From contig BSDZ01000020.1 of assembly GCA_030268105.1 (NCBI GenBank), positions 1,628,001 through 1,692,000 of the forward strand: a DNA stretch of 64,000 nt, given 5' to 3'. A model generated the notes under the pieces. It was not told the origin of the DNA, searched no databases, and was given only the letters and a program-made list of their open reading frames with translations. Source of the stretch: Volvox africanus. Lineage: Eukaryota > Chlorophyta > Chlorophyceae > Chlamydomonadales > Volvocaceae. Positions 1 through 11,900 of this stretch are shown in pieces. Positions within the stretch are counted from its first letter, which is position 1. Every line of letters begins with the position of its first letter. The translations under genes and the position numbers were made by a program.

Positions 1-1246
1 CATGGTGCCTGTCGGCGGCGCGCTGGTGGCGGCGCCGGCGACGCGGCCGGGGCTAGTGGCCGCGGTGAATGGGACGTATCCGGGACGAGCAAGTGTGGCG
101 GCGCATTTAGATTTGCTGATGACGCTGTTGCATTGGGGCGCGGAGGGCTGGCGTAAGGTGAGCTCCAGGAACTTAGTGTAAGTGGAAAGAGGCGGTGGAC
201 GTTATAATGCACTGCGGTGGAAACTCTTTTAAAGCTTAATCATTTTCCGTTGTGTACGGACATCTTCATGTACGACGCCTCGGTAGGTTCTGGCGGAGCG
301 GGAGGAGGTCATGCCGTACTTGCGGGACAAGTTACGGCAGTTGGCGACCCGCCAGAATGAACGGCTGTTGGAGACGCCGTCAAATCCGATAAGCATGGCG
401 ATAACGTTGGACACGTTGGTGGCGACGACGAGGGATGCGGCGGTAGCAGCGGTGACGGAGGTGACGGTGGCGGGCACAGAGGCAAAAATGACGGCAACAC
501 TGGCGGAGGGAGAGACGGATGCAAAGGAGGTGGCGGCGGAAGGCCACAGCGCGAAATATAAGGTGGATGCTCCAGGGGAGGCGCAAGGCAAGCAGCGCTT
601 AGCTGCCGAGGGCCAGAAGGAAGTGGCCGCACCGTTCCCGCCGCCGCCGCCGCCACGGCTACTGGTACGGCGGGCCCCAGATGTTACGTTCTTTGGCGCC
701 ATGTTGTGGTCAAGGTGAGGTGAGAGAGGTTGCTAGTCAACAGCTCAGACGTCGCCCTTCCCCATGGGTGGACCTTCCATCAAACCTACCTCCTTCCCCT
801 AACTCCCGCCTGGGTTCAAGCTGTCGTGTATCGTAACATATTTTTGCCGTACGTGTAGGTGTGTTTCCGGCACCCGTGTGGTGGCGCCCGGCAAGACCCA
901 AACCGTCGGCGGCGTGACGTTCCACAACTACGGCTCTCACACTGAGATTCCGTACCCGAGTACCTACATGACGGCTGCGGCGGCGTTGGGCACGACACGT
1001 GCTGATGTCGACGAGCTCGTCGTACGACTGGATCGCTGCTTTACGGAGTTCCGCAAGAAATGCGCCGCCGCTGCTACCACCGCCGCCGGCGGGGATGAGG
1101 AGCGGGGTTTGGCCACAGCCGCCGCAGTTAGTTCGTCGTCGGAGGTCGCGGAAGACAGTGTCAGCGGCACCACCGATGCTGACGCTGACGTCACCGCCGC
1201 TGGCGTCACTGACAACGGCGACGCCGCCGGAATGAAATCTAGTTAA
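1..1246 (+). CDS. SEPSECS: O-phosphoseryl-tRNA(Sec) selenium transferase (SepSecS), 3' part
   Basis: This PLP enzyme converts phosphoseryl-tRNA(Sec) to selenocysteinyl-tRNA(Sec), the last step of eukaryotic selenocysteine synthesis. The gene enters from the left edge. Exons I can place are 1-157, 287-714 and 859-1246, with GT/AG borders and matching phases. Exon 1 begins MVPVGGALV, which in the human enzyme follows the PLP-binding lysine directly, so that lysine is just outside the window. Conserved stretches follow in order: TYPGRAS, NERLLETPSNPISMA, CVSGTRVVAPGKTQTVGG, and AALGTTRADVDELVVRLDRC. Between the second and third there is an Ala/Glu/Pro-rich insert of roughly 75-80 residues that I do not know from animal SepSecS. 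The tail is Ala/Asp-rich and stops at TAA 1244-1246; TGTAA follows at 1328-1332. The family call is firm. Whether the insert is translated or partly intronic is an inference. Confidence 0.95.
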
Positions 1247-1327
1247 GTCGTGGAGCGTTGACAGCTTGTTTGAAAACTCCTACAGGCGCGCCCACGTAGC
1301 CTACGTAGCGGTTTCCGGCGCCCCGTC

Positions 1328-1332
1328 TGTAA
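1328..1332 (+). terminator. TGTAA polyadenylation signal of SEPSECS
   Basis: TGTAA is the usual volvocine poly(A) signal and lies 82 bases after the SEPSECS stop. This gives a short 3' UTR, as expected. Cleavage would be roughly 10-20 bases further on. Confidence 0.6.
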
Positions 1333-1784
1333 GGGAGCTTAGATCCGGTACTTAATTCCGGTAAATACACCCTTGCTGTATGGCCGAACAGATCTCTTAC
1401 TGTTGATGTTGATGTTGCCCTGTACCCTCTATTGAGTCCCTCAACTGCGGTTTTTTTATCCGTTCTGAGGAGGATCTATGAAAATGGTTCTAGCCCCGCC
1501 TAGTCCATCTTTAAACTTTTTTTGACGTTTCGGCGTTTAAGCGCTCGTTTAGGAAGGCCTGGGCGCTGAATGCACACTGCCTTTCCTTATTCTCATGCAA
1601 GATATAGGGGAAGTAACGAAATTATAAATATATATGCACGGATATTGATTTTGTACTTGAGACCACCTCACAACCTAGCGCCGAGGGTATTTAGTTGTGT
1701 TGGTATCGTAACAATAATCTTCCGGTGCTGTTTCATGTCCTCCTTGACTGCCCTCGACGAGGACAAGACTTTGCGCAGTCCGTG

Positions 1785-1815
1785 CGTCCGTCCGTCCTTC
1801 TGTCCGTCCGTCCTT
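1785..1815. repeat. CCGT tetranucleotide repeat
   Basis: Short imperfect run of TCCG units in the convergent spacer after SEPSECS. Confidence 0.75.
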
Positions 1816-2827
1816 TTGTCACAATGTGCGACGTGTCGACGTTACAAGACACACATCAGCGCAAAGAAACGAACGAAGGGACATGGACAGGTTTTCCTGA
1901 GATTCAGTAAAACGGCTCCGAGGTTATCAAACCACCGCCAAAAACACTCAGGCCTCCGATTCGAACACCTACGGCAACATGTAACGCGCGTACTATATCG
2001 ACAAAAGAAGTGGATGATGCCCCTTCATGTAACATACATCAACATCCGTGTAGCTCCACCCTTCCTTTTAGGAGGCCCAGGACGGCCTAGGTAAATGTTT
2101 CAGTGAGTACGTCACCAAACTTCTGTTACGATTTTTCTTAAGACACGCACACACGGCACGAGCGTAAAACCGCAGCAAATCTTCTATCCGTATCATGTCA
2201 TATAAGGCCTTTAATCTCTCTTGTGCAAGTCTCACATGTGTATTCTTCTCTTGGGGATGCGGCAAACCCTTCCCCCCATGACGGCGTCTCCCCATGCGCG
2301 TCGGTTTGTCTGTCCACCCTGGTGCGGTTCCCACAACAGTTCCAGATATACGCAGCTATGCGCTTACACACGAGTCCGGCTTTCACCCCGTGGGCGCTGT
2401 CGACAGCAATAAACCGAACTTTGTGCTCGCTCAACCCCAGTGAATCGTATGCACGCTTGTAGGCGTGTGTGTATGTATGTGTATGTGCATTATGTTCACG
2501 TAACCAGTACGGCTGGCACTGGTCGCGTGTGCATCAGTCTACTTCACCATGCAAACCAGATACACATGTAAACAAACGCAGACAGACGGACAGACAGACA
2601 GGTCGGACAGAGGCAGGCAGGAGGAAGGCCTTCTCGCATTCCCAGCGATAACCTCTCAAACTCCAATGCTGGCGACAATGCTGATGACACGCTCCAGGAG
2701 CAGGTAACCGAAACCCCTTCATCCCAGGATCCGGATTTGTGACCTAAAAGCCAACAACACACAGCGACATGAAACCCACAAGCACACACCCTGCCAACCA
2801 TCAGACCCAGCCAGTAGCTGGCAGGGG

Positions 2828-2855
2828 CACACACACACACGCACACACACACACA
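2828..2855. repeat. CA microsatellite
   Basis: About 14 CA units with one G interruption, in the presumed 3' UTR of the giant coiled-coil gene (transcribed as TG). Confidence 0.9.
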
Positions 2856-2928
2856 ATACAGGCTCGCTCGCTTGCTCTTGCTTTGATCCGGTCAATACCC
2901 TTCGCAGGCACTCAGATACAAACAGACG

Positions 2929-5900
2929 TCAGACGTGCTGTGTGGAACCCTGCGTAAGCCAGCTGCCCACTACCACCCGAAACGTCCCCTCCTCACCGTC
3001 CTCCTCCTCCTCCTCCACGTCCTCCTCCTCCTCCATCCCCTGTTCAGCCTCCTCCTCCTCCTCCTCCATCTCTTCCTCCTCCTCCGTTTCCGGCACAGCC
3101 GGCATCTGCACATCATCCCCACCGCCACCGTAATGCGCTGCCGCATCGCCCAGCGGCTGCGGTGCGGAATCCAGCTCCAGACCTCCAGTGGCATCATTGA
3201 CCCATGGGACACCTTCTGAGTCCAGCGAGTCCAGCGAGGACTCAGGATCCCGAAGAAAATCATGATCGTGCAACGACGGCGATGCGGGCAGCATCTGCTG
3301 GACTAGTGACAGCCCGGGCCGTATCGGTAGACTGCTGACGGCGCTGGGGGCGACAGCAGTGTTGTTGCTGATGGCTGCGTATAATGCGGTGCCACGGCCG
3401 TCTCGCGCGTCTCGATCATCCAGCTCCGCCTTCCCCGTCAATTCTTCCGCCTCTTCTCTCATATCCTCTTCTTCCTCACTCACACCCGCTTCCGTGGGGT
3501 AACCCAGGGGGGTTCCGCTGCCGGCACGCTGTGTATTCCCCACTGCCTCCCCGGCTTCATTCCGGGGAAGCAGCTGGAAGCCGTCTGCTTGACCCCCGCC
3601 CTCTCCCCCGGCGTGCATACCATCGCCATACATCCCCAAACTCTCACCGTCCATGGCTCTCCCGCACTCCTCCACCCAGCTGATACCACCCACGTCGTAA
3701 TCGGCGTCGACGTCAATGTCGCCATCACCTGTGTGCTGCGGCTCGGGGCCCGGACTACCCCAGAAGGCCGCCGGCTCCTCGCCCTCATACAGCGGCTCAA
3801 CTTCCTTGCCGCCGGATGACACCGACCCAAATGACCGGCGGGAGCCGTCGATCACCACCGCACCCCGAGCGGCGGTGACCTGCTGCCTGCGGAAAACCGC
3901 CTCTGCCGCCGCCGCTGGTGCCGCCAGGCTGCTAACGCTGCTGGCATTGCTTATCCTTCGGTCCTCGTGGTGGATATCCCCGATAGCGGCGACAGTCGCG
4001 CCGCCGCCGTCGACGCTACTTCCGCTGGTCACAAAGCCAATGAGGCCACCGAAACCGTTAGGCATGTCAAAACCGTTGTCAGTTGGTTGATGCGGTTGCG
4101 GCTCTGGTAGCACCGGGGGCCCAACGCGTGCTGCGGGAATGCCACCCGCACTCCAGGCCCGCACGGAGCCGCAAGGCCCTATGACAGCATCAGCCGACCC
4201 CATCCTCGCTCCGGAACCGGCTGTAGCTGCAGTTCCTGCTTCAGACGATGCCGCCGCGACGGGCCTACCGTTTGAGAGCCGAGAGGCTGGCGGCCGTGCA
4301 GGCGCAGTCGGGATGAACAGCGGGCCCTTTGTCGCGGGAGGTGCTGTCTTTGCCGTTGTCGTTGCCGTTGTCGTGGTCATTGTCGTGGTCATTGTCGTCG
4401 AGGCGGTTGAGCTCACAGCGGCTTGCATTTGCAGCACCTGCTGCTGCTGTTGCTGGAAATGTGAAGGAGGAGGTGCGGCTGCGAGGCGGGCTCGTCGCTC
4501 GTTGGATGAGGGGGCAGTGGTGGGCCGAGACACGCCCTCCCCGCCTGCGGGAAGGACGGGAACGAGCGGCAGATCAGGACCCAATGTACGGTTAGTCGGC
4601 AACAGACCCATGGGTCACGAGCACATATTGCCCACCATACCGACAGCTATGTAATGGCAAGCGTCCATCACTGGTAGAGGCTTTGTGGTGGGGGTTATTA
4701 TTCTGTCCTGTGACCCGTGGGTCATTATTCTTTCATCCTGGTTCCCGCTCGTGTGTATCGCAGCTACCGACGTAACGACGCACGGACGCACTCACCAGAC
4801 TGAAACTGCGCCGCCATGTGCACGACCAGGTCGGGCACCGGGAGCTCAGGATTGGAACGGCCCGCGGCGAGCACTGAGGGCACCGCGCTGCAAGGCCGAG
4901 CGCCGCCCTCGTCACCTAGCCAGCCACAGACGGGTGCCGCCGTACAGAACGGGGGAAACGGTGCGCACCGTCACATCACATCAAGTCACATTCAGGTGTC
5001 GGTGTGTGGAAGTTGCAGGGGGCATTCTCCACAGGATGTGTTTTGGGAGAAAGGGGGGAAGGGGAGGCTGGTGGTCGCACGCTGCAATGCAATTTCCTTA
5101 GCGACACTCACTCGTATCCCCACAGCAGTATTGCCGGTGTGTTTTACACACCCGCCATCGGGCCCTCTCAGACCCGCACCCGAATACGCCGGTGGAAGGC
5201 ATCGGCGTGTTGTCGGTGCTCACGCAAGCTGGGAGAAGCTGACGGGAAGCCGTGGGGCCGGGTCCCTCCTCCGGGCAGCATTTCCGTGGCCACATTATTC
5301 TCCCAGTTCCTCCATGTACTGTTTTTGTTCCCCCCCTGAGCGCTGCCGGCGCTATGAAACCCGTTCCCTTTTATTTCACATACATGTCATATAATTGCCT
5401 ACCAAAGCCGTGTTTGTTTTGTTCGTTGGTGCAGCAGTCGTACCCTTTTCCTCCGTTCAGTTGCGTGCCGTTTCCTCAGAATTCGGTGGCTTTCCTATAT
5501 TGTTCCTTTATTGTTGCGTTTTGCTGTTTCTTTTTCCGCGTTTGTTGTCTTTGCACCTCCACAGCACAGATCCTCAAAACGGTGACTAAATGATGATGAG
5601 CATTTCTCGACAAAATGGACTTATTTATTTCGGATGAGTTATACCTTCTGGTCTCGATGAATTCTTAGTCGTTACCAATCGCTCTGGTCGCTACTCGTTA
5701 GCAATTGCGTGACAGTCTTTGTTTTCAGTCGGCCATTTGAATCGGGAGGCAGCTGTGCTACGTAGCGGCTATCAGCTAGCGTGTAAAGTGATAGTCGTCT
5801 GCTCTTGGTACTCGGCGCCCGCGAGGTGGCCCTACCAAGCTTCCCGTGCCACCTTGGGTCCGTTGTGTATCCAAAACCAGTTTATAATAAACTCCCAATG

Positions 5901-8900
5901 TCCCATCGCCCAGATACCATGATACCAAGAGACCAAGAGACCATGCCGGTACAACAACCCGACCCCAGCCTCCCTACTTTCCCCAACTTACCCGTGTACT
6001 GTAGCATGTACGACAGCACCTCCGGCGGTACAGGCACCTCCCGCGTGGTGCGTGAGCGTAGCACCGATGGCGACGCCGTGCTGGGCCTCACGTCTCCCTC
6101 GCCGCCGCCGGTGTACTGCTCCAAGTACGACAGCACTTCCGGTGGCACTGGTGGGCCGCGGTCGGCAGCGTCGGGCCGCAGGGCCGACGGCATGGCAGTG
6201 CTGGGGCGCGCAAGGCCCTCATCTCCCGCGTAAAGCGCCATTCGCTGCAAGACTTCGGGAGGCACCACCGGGCCATCCGGGACGCCACGTCGGTAGGCAT
6301 CCGGCGGCAGCTCCTCCTCCTCCTCCTCCTCCTCCTCCTCCTCCTCCTGCTGCTGCTGCCCCTGCTGCTGCTGAAGGTAGCTCTCCTGGTGGAGAGATTG
6401 TGCAGCTTGCGCCTGCTGCGGTCGGGGCTGGACGATGGCAGCAGCAGGGGTGGCGGCAACGGCGTCAGCATTGCTACCGGTGACTGTCAGCATGTGTTGT
6501 TGTTGCTGATGGCTGTGGCCCTGCACGTGTCGGTGTGGTCGTCGATAGCGGGGGGGATCAGAGTGATGATGATGCTGGTGGTGGTGGTGGTGATGCTGGT
6601 GGGATTCAAATAAGTGGTCGCCGAGGGGATGCCCCTGCTGGTGCTGGCTGGTGCTCCTGCCATGATGATGCTGGTGGTGGCGGTGATGGTGGTGGTGATG
6701 GTGGCGGGGATACTTATGGCGGCCCCTTGACAAGGAATCAGCATTCATAGTTGCAAGATGCACCTCTGGAGCTGCAGGTTCCTGGCCGCTGCCGCCGCCG
6801 CTGCCACTGCCGCCATCGTCGGCACTGTCCAGGGGAACATTTTCACCTAGCTCCCCGACACCGTTTGTGCCGCTGCCGCCGCCTACGCCCAGGCCATGCA
6901 TGGCTCGAAAGCTGCTGGTTGTGTGACGCGGCGATACGCCCCGGTCGGTGTCGTGGGAGGAGGGCATGGTCTCGGAGCGGACCCCAGTCACCGTGCCTAG
7001 GCCCAGGCCCAGGCCCCCGCCGTCGCTGCCGTCCACCAAGTCTTCTTCCTCCTCCTCTTCCTCCTCTTCCTCCTCTATCTCCGCCTCCTCCTCCCCTTCC
7101 CCCAATGCGTCATGCTCGTCCTCGCCATCCTCATCTCCAGGGAAGTTCCCAAGCGACGAGGATGTGGTGACTGAATGTCCTGAAGCGCTCTCGCCCTCTT
7201 CCCCTTCCTCCTCCCGCTGCCCTTCCCTTTCCCCTTCGTCTTCCTCGTCCTCCTCGTTCTCGCCGCCGCCGTGCTCACCGCGGGGCCAACCATCTGCAGC
7301 CGTTGTGGCGAGATCTGGATCCGGATAAAATCCAACATCTACGGAGGTAGCGCGATCCAGAAACTCAGAGGTTTCGGGGCCAAGAGGGAAGAAGGGTGTG
7401 GTGGTGATGAAGAAGAGCTCACCGGGCCGTTGGGAGCCGGCAGTGGCAGCTCCCAAGCCCGCTGCATGCAAAGGAACTGTGGAGCCAGTAGCGGGACCAG
7501 CCGGAGGTCCAGAGACGGCGCCAGTGTGTGTGGGCGAGGAGGATGGTGTAGAGGAGAGCTTCTGTGTTGTAAGTGGTAATGGCGCCGGCGGCTTCATTCG
7601 CAGCGTTGAATCTGGGTTTTCGGAAGCCTGCAGCAGCTCGGAAAACGACTGGTCACCTCGATCTTGCTGCTGGTGCTGCTGGTGTTGCCCCGCCATTTGC
7701 GCAGATTGAAGGATAGCGGAGAGTGACAGCGACGAATCAAGGTCCTCAGGTTCTGCCGTCAAGGGGATATATGCCGGCAATGGCAATGACCCATGGGTCC
7801 ACGATGTCAGCTGGCCCGACAGTGGCGACAGTGATCGGTCGCCCTTTATTTCTGCCACTGCAGCTACTGCTGCTACTGCTGGTGATGCTGATACTGATGC
7901 CGAGAAGGCATTGACAGTCCCGGCAACGTGCCCCTCTCCCCTTACGAGGTCTTTGCCTGATGCTGTTGACACCTCAGCATTCAGATGCCCTTTCCCATAC
8001 CCCGCTGTTGTTGTTGTTGCTACTGCTGCTGGACTCCCACTTTTGCTGCTGGTCACGGTAGACGGGTCCCTTAGCGGCTCGTGGACACTGGACTGTGCGG
8101 CCGCAGCCCTACCTGCGAGCGAGTTAGGGAACGGCGGCGGCGGCGGCGGCGGCGGCGGATGGGTTGGCATTGGAAAGGGGGCCGAGACTGGATAGAGGCC
8201 ATATCCATACATCGCATTACAAGCGGGTGGTGGGAAAGTTGGTGGCTGCATTGAACCTGCAGGCAGGAGCGGTTGCGGCTACCAACCAGCCAGCCAGTCC
8301 CGAGGCGCTGCCACCCGTGACCAGTATCCCAGGATGATGCAATCACGTGCGTTTGGTGCTACACACCAGATGATGTCGCGTTGTGAACGCGCTCTATATT
8401 ATAGTTCTAGCCAGCTCGTACGCCACGCAGTCCACTGTTCGACAACCTCCTCTCGTATCAAGTGCGGCACCCCTCTACCTTATAGTCAGCGCAACTGCGT
8501 TCCACACCGCCAAGGGAGCGATAAGGTTCACCTTTTGACGATGAACTGGTCGCATGGACAGGTGACCCCAGGCCTGCACAGCTAGGTAATCCGGTAGCGA
8601 GTCGTGGCTAGCTGGACAGCCAATCCCTAATCACACATAAAAGGAGTGTGCAAGTCGGTTCACGACGTGCTTCGGTTCATTCATCCACTCGCGCTCATTC
8701 CTCCCATCCGCGAAGGTCCTTTACCGCTGCACAAGCCCAAAACTTATGTTAATACTATCCGCAGCGCCATCTCGTTGTGTGATTATTATTATCATTAGTC
8801 TTAGTCACTCCCAGATGGGGCAGAATGGCGGAACGTGTCGTGCAGATTGCTGCAGAGATGCGCGCCTCCTCTCCTCTCCTCTCTCTCCCCCCTTTTTATC

Positions 8901-11900
8901 TCAGTCTCTCGCTCGCGGACACACACACACACACACACACACGGTCTCCTCTCATCTACTCCTCCTGCATCGTCCATCGTCTTTCCCCTGCCGGCCTGCC
9001 GGACGAGAAATGTTATACAGCTAATGCTGATAAAGAAAGCCCCCCTCGTGGAAACGACCCGGATGACCGGACAGCCCCTACCCCTAAGGTATCCCAAGAC
9101 CAGGAAACGGCTGCCACCTATCGAAGAACCACCTATGTTTTGGGCGCCATGTCTCGCCCCGATTCAAGGCCTGCTCCTGCCAACCGCCTGATGGTGTAAT
9201 CTTTCACCCACCGATGTAATATCACCCACCCGAGATCCGCTGCAGGGCCTCCTGCAGCTCCTGTTGCCGCATCGCCTGCAGCTCGTACCGTGCGTGTAGC
9301 TGCGCGTACTGCGCTCGGAGTAGAGCGACCTCATCCTTCACAGAATCACTTTTCTGGTGGCTCTGGCCTTGCTGCTGCTGTTCTTGTTGTTGCTGCTGCT
9401 GTTGTTGCTGTTGTTGTTGTTGCTGCTGGTAAGGAGCTGGCTGCCGCTGCGGTGGGGGTTGCGCCGGCAGTGGTGATTGCGGCACTGACGCCGACAGGCC
9501 CGCACGAAGCGAGACCTCACTGCTGGAGTCGTGCGCAGCGCTGTGTTGCTGCAGCTCGCTTTGCATCAATGGCGTTGTTGCTGCCACGATCTGGGCCGTT
9601 CGAGATTGCCCCCCGTAGCTTGTTGTAGGATGTGACTGCGACTGCAGTGGTAGAGGCCGCGGTGGCTGCAGCGCCCGTGATGGCGGCAGCGGTGGCTGCC
9701 GGAGCAGCTCGCGTCGCGCGGCTTCCAGACGTTCCCGCCGTGCCTGCTGCTCGGTCGCTGCGGCGAAGTCCGCCGCACGGTCCGCTGCGCTATAATATAG
9801 CGGACTGCCAAGCAGCGGCGTCGGAGAGACGGCACGCTGTGGGCTAAGGCCCTGGTATGGCGACATGGCTGGAATAGGGTCTTCGAGACTGCTTGTCATG
9901 CGGCTGTTGCTGGCGGCTAGTGGGGGATACAGCTCCACTTCCACAGAGCTATGCAGACCTCCCAGTGCCTGAGACCAAGATGATGGTGAGCCAGAGTAGG
10001 CTCGGCCGGCGGGACTGCCGGCGGCGCTCTGCAGCCCAGCAACGGCGGCGCCGGCGGTGCTCCACCCAGAAGAACCCGGAGGCGCGTACTGGGCTCCCCC
10101 CGAGGCAGCCGCTACCGCCGCCGCTGCCAGTGGCGGCTCGTGGCAATGGGGAGCCTGAGTGTATTGTTGCACGTCGAGCTGAACTAGAGGGTGTGCCCGG
10201 GTAGGAGACGTTCGGTATGCGGCTTCCAGGTTGTGGAGCGGAGAATGCACTGGGGAGAGGGAATCGAAACCAAGTCGTTCCTGGTGCTCCAGCTGCTGTG
10301 CTTCCTGCCGGAGCCGGATTTCGATGACCTGCGGCCGGGAGCAGGACGGGTTGGGGTAGGACGAGTTGGGGTGGGACGGGTTGGGGTGGGACGGGTTGGG
10401 GTGGGACGGGACGCGGCGAGTTGCACTGCCCAACGCAGCGTGTCGCTCGGGCTTTGTCCCTTCACATCGTAGGATGGAGTGTTTCATCTTAACTCATCCC
10501 CTCACCTGAGACGTGATAATGGAGTTCTGATGCGTCAATGCCGCCAGCTGATCCTGCAGCGAGGCGACATGCTGGTTGAGCGCACCCGTGTCCACAGCTA
10601 CGCCTTCCATCTCCATACTGGCCACACTCGCCGCACCCTCCTGCGCCGTTGCGGCGTTGCGAATCACGACGGCGGCACTTTCGCCTCCCACGCCAACGCT
10701 CCGCACGCTGCCGTCGCCGCTAGGGCGGGCCATGGGTTCGAAGCTGCTACTGCGGCCCCGGTCACCACCACTAAGGTTTGGAGCTCTTAGCGGCGGCGCT
10801 TTGTTATTCACGGTGTCCAAAGACAGGCCACGCTGCCGGTTAGCAGCCTTCCCGCCACGTCGTTCCTCTTCCTCCTCGCTGCTAAATCCAGTGGTTTCGG
10901 AGGGTCTGCGGCTGGCAGACTCGTTCCAACTGCCGCGGCTCTGACCAACCCAACGATCCGCGTCGGCCCCGGCGCGGCCAGACCCAGCGGAATGCCGCCG
11001 CCGGGGCCGGGATTTTCCCTCGGCCTCAATCCCAGTGCTGCGCAAGTGGTCCGGCGTGCGATGCTTCAACCGGCTTTCATCGTCACTGCTGAAGGAGCGC
11101 CGCGACGTTCGGCCGTAGCGCCATGCGTCCTCCTTACCGTGGAAGCGTCCCGGAGTACGTGCGGGCAACTCCCCTTCCCGGCTGCTCCTGCTGCTGCTCC
11201 TGCTGTGGCTACGACCCTTGCGTCGGGCCTGCCAGGCCTCCTGGCTCACCGGACGTCGCCGACTGCACCCCGGAGAGAGGCCTACCCGACCACCTCGGCT
11301 CTCATGATGGCCATGATGGGGCCCAACCTCCGGCTCCGGGGGTTGTAGACCGGTATTATAAGTACTCGGGCTAGTGCCAACATGGCTTTCGTGCCGTGCC
11401 CTGCTGCCAGCGGGATCCTTTGTGCTATGAGCCACGACGGGGGGCTCCTGTCGCACAACGATGAACACCCGGCCCGCGCCACGTTCATCCTCGGCCGATG
11501 CGGCGCGCTGTGGCCGAAGGGAAGCAGTTTGTGAGAGGTACGTGGATGCTAATCCAGGATGATGGGTTTCATAAAGAGCGTTGCAATGCGCACTGATTCC
11601 CTTCCCTTTCGACCGATGTAATGCAGGCGCGCACCCACATAAATCTGCAAGACTAAATGGCTTCCGGTCCCATCCGTTACCTAACATTTTGGGCAACTTG
11701 GGCGGCCCCCTCTCTGTACCTGTCGGCGGTTCCCCCTCCTGGGAATCGCGGGCACTCGTGTGATTACGCCTTGTTTGCTAACCCAGCCTACCCACCTGTA
11801 TCGTTAAAGGGGGCGGCGGATCTGTCTGGGCGCCCTGCTGTCGGAGTTGCGGTTGATCGGTCGAAGCTGCCGCATCGGACCGGAGTGGCGCCACGCCACT

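Larger units (their letters stand above)
1333..2928. other. Convergent intergenic region with simple repeats
   Basis: This is the tail-to-tail space between SEPSECS (+) and the giant coiled-coil gene (-). It holds a CCGT-type repeat near 1785-1815, a GACA/GACG-type repeat near 2580-2600 and a CA repeat near 2828-2855. A minus-strand TGTAA at 2364-2368 could end the coiled-coil transcript. Open frames here (for example 1570-2094) have no coding character that I trust. Confidence 0.5.

Noticed and set aside
1570..2094. 174-codon plus ORF after SEPSECS
   Set aside because: It crosses a CCGT repeat in a convergent spacer, with no homology or downstream signal that fits.
9222..9224. In-frame TGA that could end the poly-Gln ORF as a separate gene
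   Set aside because: A GTGGGT donor just before it, in phase 1, joins to an acceptor at 8257 in the matching phase, so I treat the TGA as intronic.
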